35,949 nt of DNA, taken from a virus. A program made the translations under genes and the position numbers. The DNA is taken from the IMG/VR virus record IMGVR_UViG_3300029787_000159, positions 1 through 35,949 of that record; one strand, given 5' to 3'. The notes under the pieces were generated by a model. It was not told the DNA's origin. It saw only the letters and a program-made list of their open reading frames with translations, and did no database searches. Position 1 is the stretch's first letter, and each line of letters starts with the position of its first letter. Of the stretch, positions 15,539 to 24,323 are shown piece by piece.

Positions 15539-18064
15539 CTATCGACCACTTGCCTGACTACACACAAGATTGCCTAAACTATCTAGTGAAAGATTTATTC
15601 CAGTATTCTCAAATGCGTCACTGTCAACCTCAAGAGTGATTGTTCCCAAATCTGCTCCTGGCCCTGCATTACCAAATGTGCCGCCACCGCCTCCATTAGA
15701 CATTTTATCGACCTTAATTTCTTCAACAATAAGCTTACTATATGTAACAGTTTCCATGGTTTTAGCCGCACTAGTAACAGCCTTTAAAGTTTGTGTAAGT
15801 TCAATTGCTTTGTTTTCAGGTATTGCTTTCATCGCGGAGGCAATTTCTTTTAACATATCTGCGACTTTTGAAAGCTCGTCTGTCTCTAAAGTTGACATTG
15901 CCTCTGCGAATTTTGCGATTGAACCCAATTGATTACTAGGAACAAGCCTTAAAGATAAGCCAAATCCAGCCATGGCGGTCGAAAGAGACCCAAATGCTAA
16001 AACAGCACCAGGAATATTAACAGTTAACTCCGTCACAGTTCTTGATATCAAACCAAATTTTTCAGTATCAATAGATTCAAATAATTCAGCAAATCCATGC
16101 GCCATATAACCAATTCCCGCTGCAGCAATTCCAATTCCCGCACCAATTGCTAAAACGGCTAATGCAAACTTCATTAATCCCACGGCGCCGGCGCCGGCGC
16201 TTTTGCCTTGAACCTTCATTACTGTGCCTTGTTTTACCATTGCTGCGTTTAAAGCTTCACTAGACGCAATTTTAGCTATATCTGCTTGAATGCTTGCCAA
16301 GGTTGCGGCAGTATTTTTTATTTTAAGAAGAGTTAAAACCGTAAATATCGTTCCTAAAAGCAATATCGCACCTGCAACAATTAAAATTGTTCCAGGATAA
16401 TTCGCCAAGATGTGAATTCCCACTTGAAACACCGTAGATAGAATTTCAAAAGTTCTTCTAAGATTTGCTATGAGTTCTTCATTGTTTCTAATCTCATCAA
16501 ATAACGCATGAAAATCATCCATTAATTCTACTAAGACTGGAGCCAGCTGAGCCATAACTGCGTTAAACTTTTCTTGTATAGAATTTGTTGCATCAGCTTG
16601 TCTGGCCAATTCTTCATAATCCGCCGCACTTTGTTGAGTTGCGCCAGCCATCATATCCATGTTACCAGACATCATTAGGGCCAGATCACCAACATCGCTT
16701 AAGCCCATAGCGTTAGCAAAAAATTGTCTTTGATAATATGACATATCATCGAATGTCAAGCCAGTGCTTGATATTGCATTTCTTAATTGTTCAAATCGCT
16801 GGACTGGATCTGTAGTCATCATCATATCCATGGCATTAACAAAGTTGCCACCGAGAGCAGCGTTTAACTGACCGGTCATTGTAGCAGCATCTTCAAATGT
16901 GTCGAATTTGCTAGTTAGAGAAACAAGTTTTTCTATCTCCATGCCAGTAATTTTAGAAACACGCGCTAATTCTTGAAACGCTTTTGGACCTTCTTTACCA
17001 AGTTTAGCTAGAGAACCACCAACCCTAGCGTAATCAGCAGCCATCTGCTGTGGCGTAACCCCAAGCTCGTTGGCAGTTGTAAGAAGCTGTCGTGCGGTAT
17101 GTTCTGCGCCCATAATACTTTGGCCAAAGAATTTCATGGAGTTTTGAATGCCTTTTGAAAAATCATCAGCTTGAACGCCAACTCTTTCAAGCATGGCGCC
17201 GGTGTCCCTAACTCTCTCAGCGGCGACAGCACTAACCATTGTAAAATCAGTAACGTTATTAATTAAGCTGACCGTTTGTTTTGATAAATCCTCCATTCCG
17301 ATTCCAAGGCCGCGTACTGATTCATAGCTGGAAATCATACCATCAGTAAAGCGATCCCCCATGTTAGTTTGTCTTTCAAACGCGTTTGTAACATTATCAA
17401 CTTCAAAAAATAATTTTTTAATTTCTCTGAACATGGTTCCGAAAACCGATCGGAATCCACGCAAAAGCGGACCAGTTAAAATAGCAGTGGTATAGTTTAA
17501 TCCTTGAGTCACAGAGCCCGTGTCGCCAGCCCAGGCCTCATAAATTTTTAAAGTTCCTTGAACGAATTTTGAATTTACAAGATTAGTCCGCTTAAGGGTG
17601 CCCTGCATTTGTTCAAGACGAGACTGTTTTCTAGTTAACGCATTAAGCTGTTCTTGGTAGGCTGCTAGCTCACTTTGGGTAGTGGCAGATATCTCCTTGC
17701 CGGTTTCCAATTTCTTTTTATTTAAGGCAATCTGATCTTGTAGTAATCTTCTTTGTGCCTCATATTTTAATGATACTGTTTCGGCTGTGTTGGCTAACCC
17801 TTTAACATTGTCAAAATATTCTTGAGAATCTTTAACTAATTCTTTATAATAATCAACGCTTTGTCTTAAGTTAGCCAGCTGTTGTTGAATTTGAGCTTGT
17901 ACATCTTTTTCAAGATCTTGTCTCTTACTAAGCTCAACCAAAACCTCTCTGTCCAGATTTCTGATTTCTTGAGAGATTTTCTTAGTATCACGCTTTGCTT
18001 TATTGATTTTCTCAACAGCACTCGCTATTCTTTCTTGTAAAGCAGCTTCTTTTGGGTCGGCCAT
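15539..18064 (-). CDS. Tail tape measure protein
   Basis: 841 aa. The first ~170 residues are coiled coil (KINKAKRDTKKISQEIRNLD onward). The middle is helical with Gly/Ala-rich stretches, and there are hydrophobic, membrane-like segments at about 556-576 (TILIVAGAILLLGTIFTVLT) and 630-660 (ALAVLAIGAGIGIAAAGIGY). This coiled-coil plus hydrophobic-segment plan is typical of tape measures. It sits after the tube, Zn-protein and small chaperone-like ORFs and before baseplate genes, the usual place. With ~0.15 nm per residue the tail would be near 126 nm (estimate). The ATG at 18064 follows TGAGGA; an ACTATTTA element and terminator lie just upstream. Confidence 0.88.
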   Translation of the reverse strand: MADPKEAALQERIASAVEKINKAKRDTKKISQEIRNLDREVLVELSKRQDLEKDVQAQIQQQLANLRQSVDYYKELVKDSQEYFDNVKGLANTAETVSLKYEAQRRLLQDQIALNKKKLETGKEISATTQSELAAYQEQLNALTRKQSRLEQMQGTLKRTNLVNSKFVQGTLKIYEAWAGDTGSVTQGLNYTTAILTGPLLRGFRSVFGTMFREIKKLFFEVDNVTNAFERQTNMGDRFTDGMISSYESVRGLGIGMEDLSKQTVSLINNVTDFTMVSAVAAERVRDTGAMLERVGVQADDFSKGIQNSMKFFGQSIMGAEHTARQLLTTANELGVTPQQMAADYARVGGSLAKLGKEGPKAFQELARVSKITGMEIEKLVSLTSKFDTFEDAATMTGQLNAALGGNFVNAMDMMMTTDPVQRFEQLRNAISSTGLTFDDMSYYQRQFFANAMGLSDVGDLALMMSGNMDMMAGATQQSAADYEELARQADATNSIQEKFNAVMAQLAPVLVELMDDFHALFDEIRNNEELIANLRRTFEILSTVFQVGIHILANYPGTILIVAGAILLLGTIFTVLTLLKIKNTAATLASIQADIAKIASSEALNAAMVKQGTVMKVQGKSAGAGAVGLMKFALAVLAIGAGIGIAAAGIGYMAHGFAELFESIDTEKFGLISRTVTELTVNIPGAVLAFGSLSTAMAGFGLSLRLVPSNQLGSIAKFAEAMSTLETDELSKVADMLKEIASAMKAIPENKAIELTQTLKAVTSAAKTMETVTYSKLIVEEIKVDKMSNGGGGGTFGNAGPGADLGTITLEVDSDAFENTGINLSLDSLGNLVCSQASGR

Positions 18065-18087
18065 AAAAAATCCTCAGAACTATATAT

Positions 18088-18098
18088 TAAATAGTTTT
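18088..18098 (-). promoter_or_regulatory. ACTATTTA element (candidate late promoter) before tape measure
   Basis: Minus strand AAAACTATTTA, continuing ATATATAG. It lies between a terminator (18103-18130) and the tape measure ATG, 24 bases further on. One of four intergenic ACTATTTA copies; compare the T4 late promoter TATAAATACTATT. Confidence 0.5.
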
Positions 18099-18102
18099 AC
18101 AC

Positions 18103-18130
18103 AAAAAAAGCAAGGCATACGCCTTGCTTT
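18103..18130 (-). terminator. Intrinsic terminator before the tape measure gene
   Basis: AAGCAAGGC and GCCTTGCTT form a perfect 9-bp stem with a 4-base loop, followed on the minus strand by a run of T (seven in a row including the stem end). It ends the tube/chaperone unit. Confidence 0.88.
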
Positions 18131-18138
18131 AGAGCCTT

Positions 18139-18369
18139 TTAAAATTTATTTGATGGTGGTCTGGGCTGATTATGCGCTGTTAGTGGTTGCGAGGGTCCGG
18201 AGTTATTGCCCTTCGACGCTTGCTCTATTGCCTCTTTTTCATCTTCCATTTGTTTAACCAATCTTTTAACAAACCAAGTGCGCAAACCAACCGGCAGGTT
18301 ATAGGCCTCGCTAAAAGACCAGCCACCAGAATATTTTAGAAAAAAGAATTGTTCATATACATTTTCCAT
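18139..18369 (-). CDS. Small tail-assembly ORF (probable chaperone part)
   Basis: 76 aa: MENVYEQFFFLKYSGGWSF, then AYNLPVGLRTWFVKRLVKQM and a disordered Gly/Pro/Asn-rich tail. It lies immediately before the tape measure gene, the standard place of the second tail-assembly chaperone ORF. Its ATG at 18369 is 4 bases after the stop of the gp26-like gene and has no good Shine-Dalgarno. Its frame is open further upstream, across a T7 run (18388-18394) at the end of the preceding gene. It may therefore be translated by a +1 or -2 frameshift as an extension of that protein (see findings), by reinitiation, or both. Confidence 0.78.
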   Translation of the reverse strand: MENVYEQFFFLKYSGGWSFSEAYNLPVGLRTWFVKRLVKQMEDEKEAIEQASKGNNSGPSQPLTAHNQPRPPSNKF

Positions 18370-18373
18370 GTAA

Positions 18374-19234
18374 TTAGCGCTTAGGCCAAAAAAAGTCCGC
18401 AGTCAGCGGTACCTCCATTTCAGCATCATAGCCGCACTTGTTACAAGTAAAATGTTGGGACAAATCAATATTTGGAGTTGCTAACGTAAATGCAGTCCGC
18501 AAATGATGAGAGTCTATCGAAGGAACATTGTTAACAAAATAATTGACTGCTTGTGGGCTGTCATCACCGTTAACAGATACCGTGATTAGTTTTAGCTGAC
18601 GAGTGACAGCATTTTCTTCCTTGTTCTTCTTTCTTGCGTTATCGATTTGAGTTAGAAGAGTTTTCTCATCTCTTCCGTCTAAAAGTCTGAAAACGACTTC
18701 AAATTTTGTTCTTGGCAAAACCGTTGAGAAAAGACCACCACCAATAGATTCAACTAACAAATCGTCATTAGATTCTCCATGGTGAGTTTGTGCGTCAAAA
18801 AGATCAAATGAATATTCTTGCGTCTCCGAACAACTTGGGCATGAGACCTTTGTGGTATAATCACTGCCATAGCCAGAAATACGAGCAGCAACCATAATTG
18901 CGTTTCTATCACCTATTAACAAAGAGTCGGGATTAATTCTTTTATCAACAATAATGCTGTTAATGACTCTTTCTAATGCAAGACCTTTCTTAAGAAGAGC
19001 CTGAGAAGTTAACATGTCCTCTTCTTTTGCGGTCATGTGTTTGATTTCAATTGTTTCTTGATTATGCAACGGATGACCTTCAGCATAAAAAGCACCCTTT
19101 GATGGAAGTTCTACAAACTCAGTAGGAACTACAAAAGAAAATGATCCTGCCTCCTGTTGCGGCTGAGTTTGCTGGGGGGCCGGATCTGAATGCTGAACGG
19201 TACGATTCCCCAGACGATCTCTATTTCTTGACAA
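18374..19234 (-). CDS. gp26-like baseplate/tail assembly Zn protein
   Basis: 286 aa. After a Gln/Pro-rich leader comes a conserved core: FVVPTEFVELPSKGAFYAEG, HPLHNQETIEIKHMTAKEED, then a helical stretch with LLIGDRNAIMVAARISGYG. I associate this with the T4 gp26 / T4_baseplate family, from memory. Two cysteine pairs, C132-x2-C135 and C264-x2-C267, probably bind one zinc. The start is TTG at 19234 (six bases after GAGG), as the next Met is residue 67. Position between tube and tape measure is also that of tail-assembly chaperone genes. The final codons contain TTT TTT T, a possible frameshift site into the next ORF. Confidence 0.75.
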   Translation of the reverse strand: MSRNRDRLGNRTVQHSDPAPQQTQPQQEAGSFSFVVPTEFVELPSKGAFYAEGHPLHNQETIEIKHMTAKEEDMLTSQALLKKGLALERVINSIIVDKRINPDSLLIGDRNAIMVAARISGYGSDYTTKVSCPSCSETQEYSFDLFDAQTHHGESNDDLLVESIGGGLFSTVLPRTKFEVVFRLLDGRDEKTLLTQIDNARKKNKEENAVTRQLKLITVSVNGDDSPQAVNYFVNNVPSIDSHHLRTAFTLATPNIDLSQHFTCNKCGYDAEMEVPLTADFFWPKR

Positions 19235-19271
19235 TATACACCTCTATATTATATGTTTTTGTATTATAACA

Positions 19272-19871
19272 CTAACTACCAGCAATGTTAAATGCTGCTT
19301 GTGCACTATCTCCTACAAGCGCAGAAGTGCCAGCAGTTTCAACTCTTGCCCAGTCATACTTAAGAGTTAGATCTAGCTGTAGTAAGTCATCGGACCCATA
19401 TTCTAAGTCACCAAACTTAACTTCAGTAATAAAAGCATTCCAAAGAGTCCATGTTTCAATTGGCTCGCCATCACCATTAAGCTGTGTTATAGTAGTCTGA
19501 CCAAGGGCGCCAACAGAACCTCCCTTAGAAATACTTGCAAGAGAAGCTTCTTCAACCGCATTCCCTGGGAGTGCATAACCAGACTCTTCAAGAATTCTTG
19601 CAAGAGTAACGGTCACGTCTGGAGACTGTGGGTCAACTAGTGAAATACTAATATCCTGCCAAGTAACAGAGCCAGGATAATAAAATGTATGGTTAAGATA
19701 CTTGTGCTCCGTTGTTGAAATTTGAAATGCTGGCTTAGTTACGGTCTTAGCATACCAAAGCACACTTCCATTTCCAACAGGATCACTTATCCCGTCAAAA
19801 CTAACTGTAAATCTAAACTTTCTTTTTGGGTCTGTTGTTCCGCTTTCGTGTCTTTCGGTCCAGAATGGCAT
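19272..19871 (-). CDS. Tail tube protein (gp19-like)
   Basis: 199-aa tail tube subunit, expected to form stacked hexameric rings inside the sheath. The pattern FRFTVSF...AKTVTKPAFQISTTEHKYLN, then HTFYYPGSVTWQDISISLVD, is characteristic of the T4 gp19 tube family. Its C-terminal half includes the strands LWNAFITEVKFGDLEYGSDD and LLQLDLTLKYDWA. Length is near T4 gp19 (163 aa) with a short insertion. The ATG at 19871 follows AGGAG by nine bases. It lies directly after the sheath gene, as in T4. Confidence 0.93.
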   Translation of the reverse strand: MPFWTERHESGTTDPKRKFRFTVSFDGISDPVGNGSVLWYAKTVTKPAFQISTTEHKYLNHTFYYPGSVTWQDISISLVDPQSPDVTVTLARILEESGYALPGNAVEEASLASISKGGSVGALGQTTITQLNGDGEPIETWTLWNAFITEVKFGDLEYGSDDLLQLDLTLKYDWARVETAGTSALVGDSAQAAFNIAGS

Positions 19872-19913
19872 ATTATGTTACTCCTATAATTTTAATTAGT
19901 ACTTCTGTCGTTT

Positions 19914-22850
19914 TTAATCATCAAAAGATGCGCCTGTCGATGTAATGACAAAATCAATTGCAATAAACTCAATAGCTCTTGCGGGCTTAACCATAATCTT
20001 GGCATACATAATGTTTTGATCAACCAAATCTGGTGTTGTTGTGGTATCATCAAGAATTAAACGATAATCGGTGATACCGAACTGAACTTTAACGTTTGCC
20101 AAGAAAGGCTCTATTAGTCCCTTGAATCTCGTCCATGTTGCTTGAACATTCTGCTCAAATAATACATTGGTCGAAAGAATGGAAATCTGCTTCTTAAGGT
20201 AGATAGCCAATCTCCTAACGTTAATTCTATCGAGAGCGCTTTGACGCTCTTGAAGAGTCTTTTGACCAAAGACCACAATTCCTGTTGATGGGAAGGTGGC
20301 AATTGGATTGATTCTATTTTCATAAAGAATGTCTCTCTCTTTAGAGGTTAATCTTTCTGTGACATTGACTACCGACACACCAGCGGCACCATCGGATAGA
20401 CCTCCGCGATTGAATCCTGCAGGAGCAAACCAAACGTCTGAAGCCGCCTGTGAGCTTCCAAAAACACCTAGCATGGCAACAGATGGCGGGATCCAAACTA
20501 ATTGGCCACTTGGCTCGTCGCGAGTTTGTACCCATGGATAGAAAGTGCAACCATAGCTAGAGTCTAATCTTCTATTTCGCAACGCTGTTGCTGCAGCAGT
20601 TGGGGTTGTGCCTATTCTTGAAGATTTTGAGCTTTGATATGATTCGTGTGGAGGAATGTAAACGTTTGCTAAATCAATTATACCTAAAGAATCCGCTCTT
20701 TCCTCACAAACATTAATTATGTGTGTTGTTAGTGCATCTTTGGTCAGACCGGGCATTGTCAGCACATTCATGTCAACCATCTCTGGATCTGCCACAGTAT
20801 CAATAGCGCGCTTAATCGTATGATACGTATAGCTTGAAATATCAGCGGTACCGATTCCATCATTATAAAATGGATCTGGTTTAGTAATATCTACCGCATC
20901 GTGGCCACCCCAGAATGGAGCTGTGAATCTATTAATATCTTCATCAATGAGGGTTTTATACGTGTTTGTGCTTGTTGCAGTATAGCTTGTTTCACCTGCA
21001 CGGGATCCAGAGCTATAATAATAACCACCAGCCTCTGTATCCTTAACAATATCATCCATTGAGAAAATGTAACACCAGCTATCCACTCCAGCGATGGTAG
21101 AGCCGACCGGATCTGAATTCAATGATGTAAGCCATAATCTATGTGGATCAGCCACATCGCTAGAGGCACGGGTGCTTGTTTGCGTTCTAGTTGTGCGCAT
21201 TCCGAAGTATGCGTTAGTTTGATCTGCAAGACCTCCGTCAGATGACGAGTGTCTAAGCCTAACTTTTGGAAACAAAAGCGAACCAGTCATAGTCGCTTCG
21301 TGATAATCAGACATAATAGCGCCAGAAAGCAAAGTAAAGAAGCTATCTGTTGCGCTGGCCAAATCAGCTGAGGCACCAGCGACTAAGCCATCGATATATA
21401 CATATCTATTTTTAATTGCATTATATCCGTCCACTGACGATCCGGTGACACCGCTCCAGCTTAGAATGTCTGTGAATTTGGGGGGTCCATAGTATCCGAA
21501 TGGCAGTAGCAGGGAGTCAGTGGCTCCGCGATCTATCTCGTCGTTCATCTCAACATAAACATATTTAGATTGATTTGGGTATTCTCCATATTGCTTTAAT
21601 CTTCTCGCTGTGCCGTCCCACTCATGATAAACATCACCAATTCTTCTTGCGATGTAGTCTGGTGATGTTGGATCAAGCGTAAGGTTATCAAATCTTTCAA
21701 GTATTACAACGTTATTATCCGTATCTCTTAAGCTTCGTATTAAGACAGAAAACGTTCCATAATCAGTATTTGACGTTGTGGAGGCGCGAATTTTTGAAAT
21801 TGAAACTTTGCAATTTTTGCTTAACCACTCACCGTGGCCGCGGCCAAGAAGTCTGAAAAGCTTAGTAGCAGACTCTGGCGAATAACTTGTGGCTGTCCCC
21901 AAGTCTTGGCCGATAAACCATCCAGCAACCGCTTCGTTATAGTTAATTCCGGTCATATCTTGGGGACCAGCGGCTGAAGAGCCTGAAGCAATGGGTAGCA
22001 TAACAGCTTGTGTTTCTGCAGAAGTTACATCAGTACCTCCACCAGTGAGAGAACCACTAACTCCTTCTCTAAGACTTTGCTCAAAAGTCTCTCCAAGCCA
22101 ATAAACTTTTTCAGAGGCAGCAGGATAAAAAGTGTTTGCGCCAGTATTTCCAAGTTGAGGATTGGTGTTGAACCTCTTGCGAATAAAATATTCAGAGTCG
22201 TCATCAAAATTAAATGTAACTTTTTCAGAACTTCCATCAGAACTTGTAATAAATGCTGTATAAAGACCATCGGATGTCGAACCAACGACAACACCGACAC
22301 CATTAGCTGTGCCGGTAGACCCAGTTGTTCCGCGCATATTCCCACTTAAATAAATTGCAGAACCAGAATCAATGTACCAAACTGCAGCAAGAGAGCCGGT
22401 GCCCAGATGAATAGAGGAGCCAGATTCAAAAACCCACATACCATAAGCACCGCCATTAGCAAAAATATCTCTAGCTGGGGTTTGTGTTGTTTTCCAGCCG
22501 GCTTCCCCTGCTGTTGTGGCGTTGGAATCCTGTGTTCCTAATAATCTTACATAAGTCAAAGGTGCAACATTTGAGTTCAGGAACGCTTTTGCTGCGTATG
22601 TTCCGTACATTGGAGATTGATAGTTTCCATCACGGTATACATCACCCCCACTGTTTCCTGGCACAGTATCACCATATAATTCGACAAATTCTGAATACGA
22701 CTGCACTTTTATTGGCTGCATTGCAAGACCACGACTGGCGCGCCCAATGACAACCGGACCAATTGCGTCGGCCGATTTTGGTATAAAGGAGTTATCAATT
22801 TCGTTGATAAATACCCCAGGAGATACAAATTTAAAGCTCTTTACTGACAT
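19914..22850 (-). CDS. Contractile tail sheath protein (gp18-like)
   Basis: 978 aa. The N-terminus SPGVFINEIDNSFIPKSADA with GPVVIGRASRG, then the helix FVELYGD, is the standard sheath start. The C-terminal core is also typical: NRINPIATFPSTGIVVFGQK, RRLAIYLKKQISILSTNVLF, FGITDYRLILDDTTT, and a final AIEFIAIDFVITSTG strand. It is about half as long again as T4 gp18 (659 aa). The extra length lies between about residues 115 and 700 and is Ser/Thr/Gly/Tyr-rich and beta-like, so probably surface-exposed domains. The ATG at 22850 follows GAGGG by eight bases. Confidence 0.95.
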   Translation of the reverse strand: MSVKSFKFVSPGVFINEIDNSFIPKSADAIGPVVIGRASRGLAMQPIKVQSYSEFVELYGDTVPGNSGGDVYRDGNYQSPMYGTYAAKAFLNSNVAPLTYVRLLGTQDSNATTAGEAGWKTTQTPARDIFANGGAYGMWVFESGSSIHLGTGSLAAVWYIDSGSAIYLSGNMRGTTGSTGTANGVGVVVGSTSDGLYTAFITSSDGSSEKVTFNFDDDSEYFIRKRFNTNPQLGNTGANTFYPAASEKVYWLGETFEQSLREGVSGSLTGGGTDVTSAETQAVMLPIASGSSAAGPQDMTGINYNEAVAGWFIGQDLGTATSYSPESATKLFRLLGRGHGEWLSKNCKVSISKIRASTTSNTDYGTFSVLIRSLRDTDNNVVILERFDNLTLDPTSPDYIARRIGDVYHEWDGTARRLKQYGEYPNQSKYVYVEMNDEIDRGATDSLLLPFGYYGPPKFTDILSWSGVTGSSVDGYNAIKNRYVYIDGLVAGASADLASATDSFFTLLSGAIMSDYHEATMTGSLLFPKVRLRHSSSDGGLADQTNAYFGMRTTRTQTSTRASSDVADPHRLWLTSLNSDPVGSTIAGVDSWCYIFSMDDIVKDTEAGGYYYSSGSRAGETSYTATSTNTYKTLIDEDINRFTAPFWGGHDAVDITKPDPFYNDGIGTADISSYTYHTIKRAIDTVADPEMVDMNVLTMPGLTKDALTTHIINVCEERADSLGIIDLANVYIPPHESYQSSKSSRIGTTPTAAATALRNRRLDSSYGCTFYPWVQTRDEPSGQLVWIPPSVAMLGVFGSSQAASDVWFAPAGFNRGGLSDGAAGVSVVNVTERLTSKERDILYENRINPIATFPSTGIVVFGQKTLQERQSALDRINVRRLAIYLKKQISILSTNVLFEQNVQATWTRFKGLIEPFLANVKVQFGITDYRLILDDTTTTPDLVDQNIMYAKIMVKPARAIEFIAIDFVITSTGASFDD

Positions 22851-22900
22851 TACGTTGTCCCTCTTTTGAAAAATGAGTTAATTGATGTCTCAATCTAATT

Positions 22901-22914
22901 TAAATAGTATTTTT
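22901..22914 (-). promoter_or_regulatory. ACTATTTA element before the sheath gene
   Basis: Minus strand AAAAATACTATTTA, 51 bases before the sheath ATG. Of the four copies this is the one closest to the T4 late promoter TATAAATACTATT. Confidence 0.5.
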
Positions 22915-22966
22915 AATCTCAAAAAGCTACCTGTATGTTAAGAAAACAAGTTTTTCACTTCAGGAA

Positions 22967-23839
22967 CTAGTCGTCAAAAAAACTAAAGTTTCCGGCGGGC
23001 ACATCTAACTCGGCTGGAAACTGATATTCTACAACATTTTCATCAATTCTTACAATAGGACGATCGTCACTGGCACCTTCTCCAACCAAGTGGCCTAACA
23101 CCTTTATAGTTATCTCACTTGTAAATTGCCTAATCTCTTCGCCAAGGTTGCTCACATTATTATTATGAGTAAATCCTTGATCAATAAAGCCCTCATACAA
23201 ATGTCCGTTTCTGCGCATAAGAAATCCATTAATCTGACCAGTTCTTGTGATAAATGGTGCCATTAAATCATTCATCTGCTGTTGATACTCAGTCTTTAAA
23301 ACAATTTTATAATCAACATTAACATATACAGGAATTGGTATCGATAAAGATCTGATTACAACTTTTTTATTTACTCTTGGGTAATATTTCTGTCTTTTAT
23401 GCTGAGTAGCATTTCTCGTTCCAGATGCAATTGCAAAATTTTGTGTTTTTTGGGGCACTATTTTTTGAGCAACAACCATTCTGCCAGCACGACCATTTTT
23501 ATCATTAGAGTACAAATGCGCTTGAAAAGAACCTTTTCTAGATGGATCTTTTGTGATTCCAGTTCTTTCAACACTAACAAGAGGTAGCTTTAAAGCACCA
23601 GCGTGGTCTCGCAAATCTTTATCATGTTTAATTTGAAAAGCTCTTTCTGGAGCTTGCCAAAGAATATTGATTTTTTTAAAAGAATCTTCAGTATGAGAAG
23701 ATAGCTCTAAATCTTTAACCCAATCAAACATCGCTCGATCAATGTCTTCAATTGAAGAACCTAACATTCCCACTTCGCTCAAGCTATAGTTGGCACTACC
23801 TGAAGGAAGTAAGGCAAAATCAAAATTATCAGGTAGCAT
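22967..23839 (-). CDS. Tail completion/sheath stabiliser (gp15-like)
   Basis: 290 aa. Recognition is by position and by the C-terminal half: QQQMNDLMAPFITRTGQING, then GHLYEGFIDQGFTHNNNVSN and IRQFTSEITIKVLGHLVGEG. This 'lm.pf ... Y...I...f...n..........E..I.V.GYL' plan is that of gp15/gp3-type tail-end proteins as I remember them. The N-terminal half is helical (IDRAMFDWVKDLELS) with a basic linker. Start chosen as ATG 23839, eight bases after GAGGG, rather than TTG 23842. It overlaps the neck gene by 11 bases and lies just before the sheath gene, as expected for a cap that binds sheath and tube. Confidence 0.65.
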   Translation of the reverse strand: MLPDNFDFALLPSGSANYSLSEVGMLGSSIEDIDRAMFDWVKDLELSSHTEDSFKKINILWQAPERAFQIKHDKDLRDHAGALKLPLVSVERTGITKDPSRKGSFQAHLYSNDKNGRAGRMVVAQKIVPQKTQNFAIASGTRNATQHKRQKYYPRVNKKVVIRSLSIPIPVYVNVDYKIVLKTEYQQQMNDLMAPFITRTGQINGFLMRRNGHLYEGFIDQGFTHNNNVSNLGEEIRQFTSEITIKVLGHLVGEGASDDRPIVRIDENVVEYQFPAELDVPAGNFSFFDD

Positions 23840-24317
23840 CAAAAAGACCCTCTCTTGCTCTCTTGCATGTGGCAGCTATTTCAAATTCTTTACCAGCTTG
23901 GCCAAATAAAAGTTTCGGTTCTGCAAGTTTAACTATCTCGTAAAAATATTCTCCGTACAAAACAAAATCTCCTTCCCGAACATATAGATTTTGATCAGAC
24001 TCAAGTCTTCTTTTGTGAAAATGAACAATAATCTCCCAAGTTTTATCAATGCCAGCACTTTCAAGGTAACTCGTAGAATAATCAGTAAACTCAACCAAAG
24101 CATAAACTCTTATAGGAGGTAAATATGTTTTTTCAATGGCTTCTCCATATAAATCATGAAAATTCGTTGTTTGCATATCAATTGGATAGTAAAGTATTTG
24201 TTGACCAATGACTTTTTCGATCAACTCATCATTTACTTGTTTTACAAGATCCCGCTCTTTTTTACCTAAGAATAAAGGAGGAGGTGGATTTTTTGGTTTT
24301 TTCCATTCATCAGCCAT
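23829..24317 (-). CDS. Neck / head-closure protein (gp14-like)
   Basis: 162 aa. After a Pro-rich leader (KKPKNPPPPLFLGKKER), the core has LIEKVIGQQILYYPIDMQTT, NFHDLYGEAIEKTY, and then beta strands VYALVEFTDYS, WEIIVHFHKRRL and REGDFVLYGEYFYEIVKL. The 'YYpiD...ndLYGEA..K.Y..pi.v.a.v' pattern occurs in neck proteins of T4-like phages. The order gp13-like, gp14-like, gp15-like here matches T4. Its ATG at 24317 lies six bases after the stop of the preceding gene, within the run GGATGATGATAA. Confidence 0.7.
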   Translation of the reverse strand: MADEWKKPKNPPPPLFLGKKERDLVKQVNDELIEKVIGQQILYYPIDMQTTNFHDLYGEAIEKTYLPPIRVYALVEFTDYSTSYLESAGIDKTWEIIVHFHKRRLESDQNLYVREGDFVLYGEYFYEIVKLAEPKLLFGQAGKEFEIAATCKRAREGLFDAT

Positions 24318-24323
24318 TTATCA

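Noticed and set aside
16180-16203. GC-rich palindromic run of GGCGCC units
   Set aside because: It encodes an Ala/Gly run (SAGAGAVG) in the tape measure protein and is a codon repeat, not a site.
22008-22349. Open frames on both strands inside the sheath gene (about 106-113 codons)
   Set aside because: They overlap the well-supported sheath frame, lack Shine-Dalgarno sites and show no domain; they are composition shadows.
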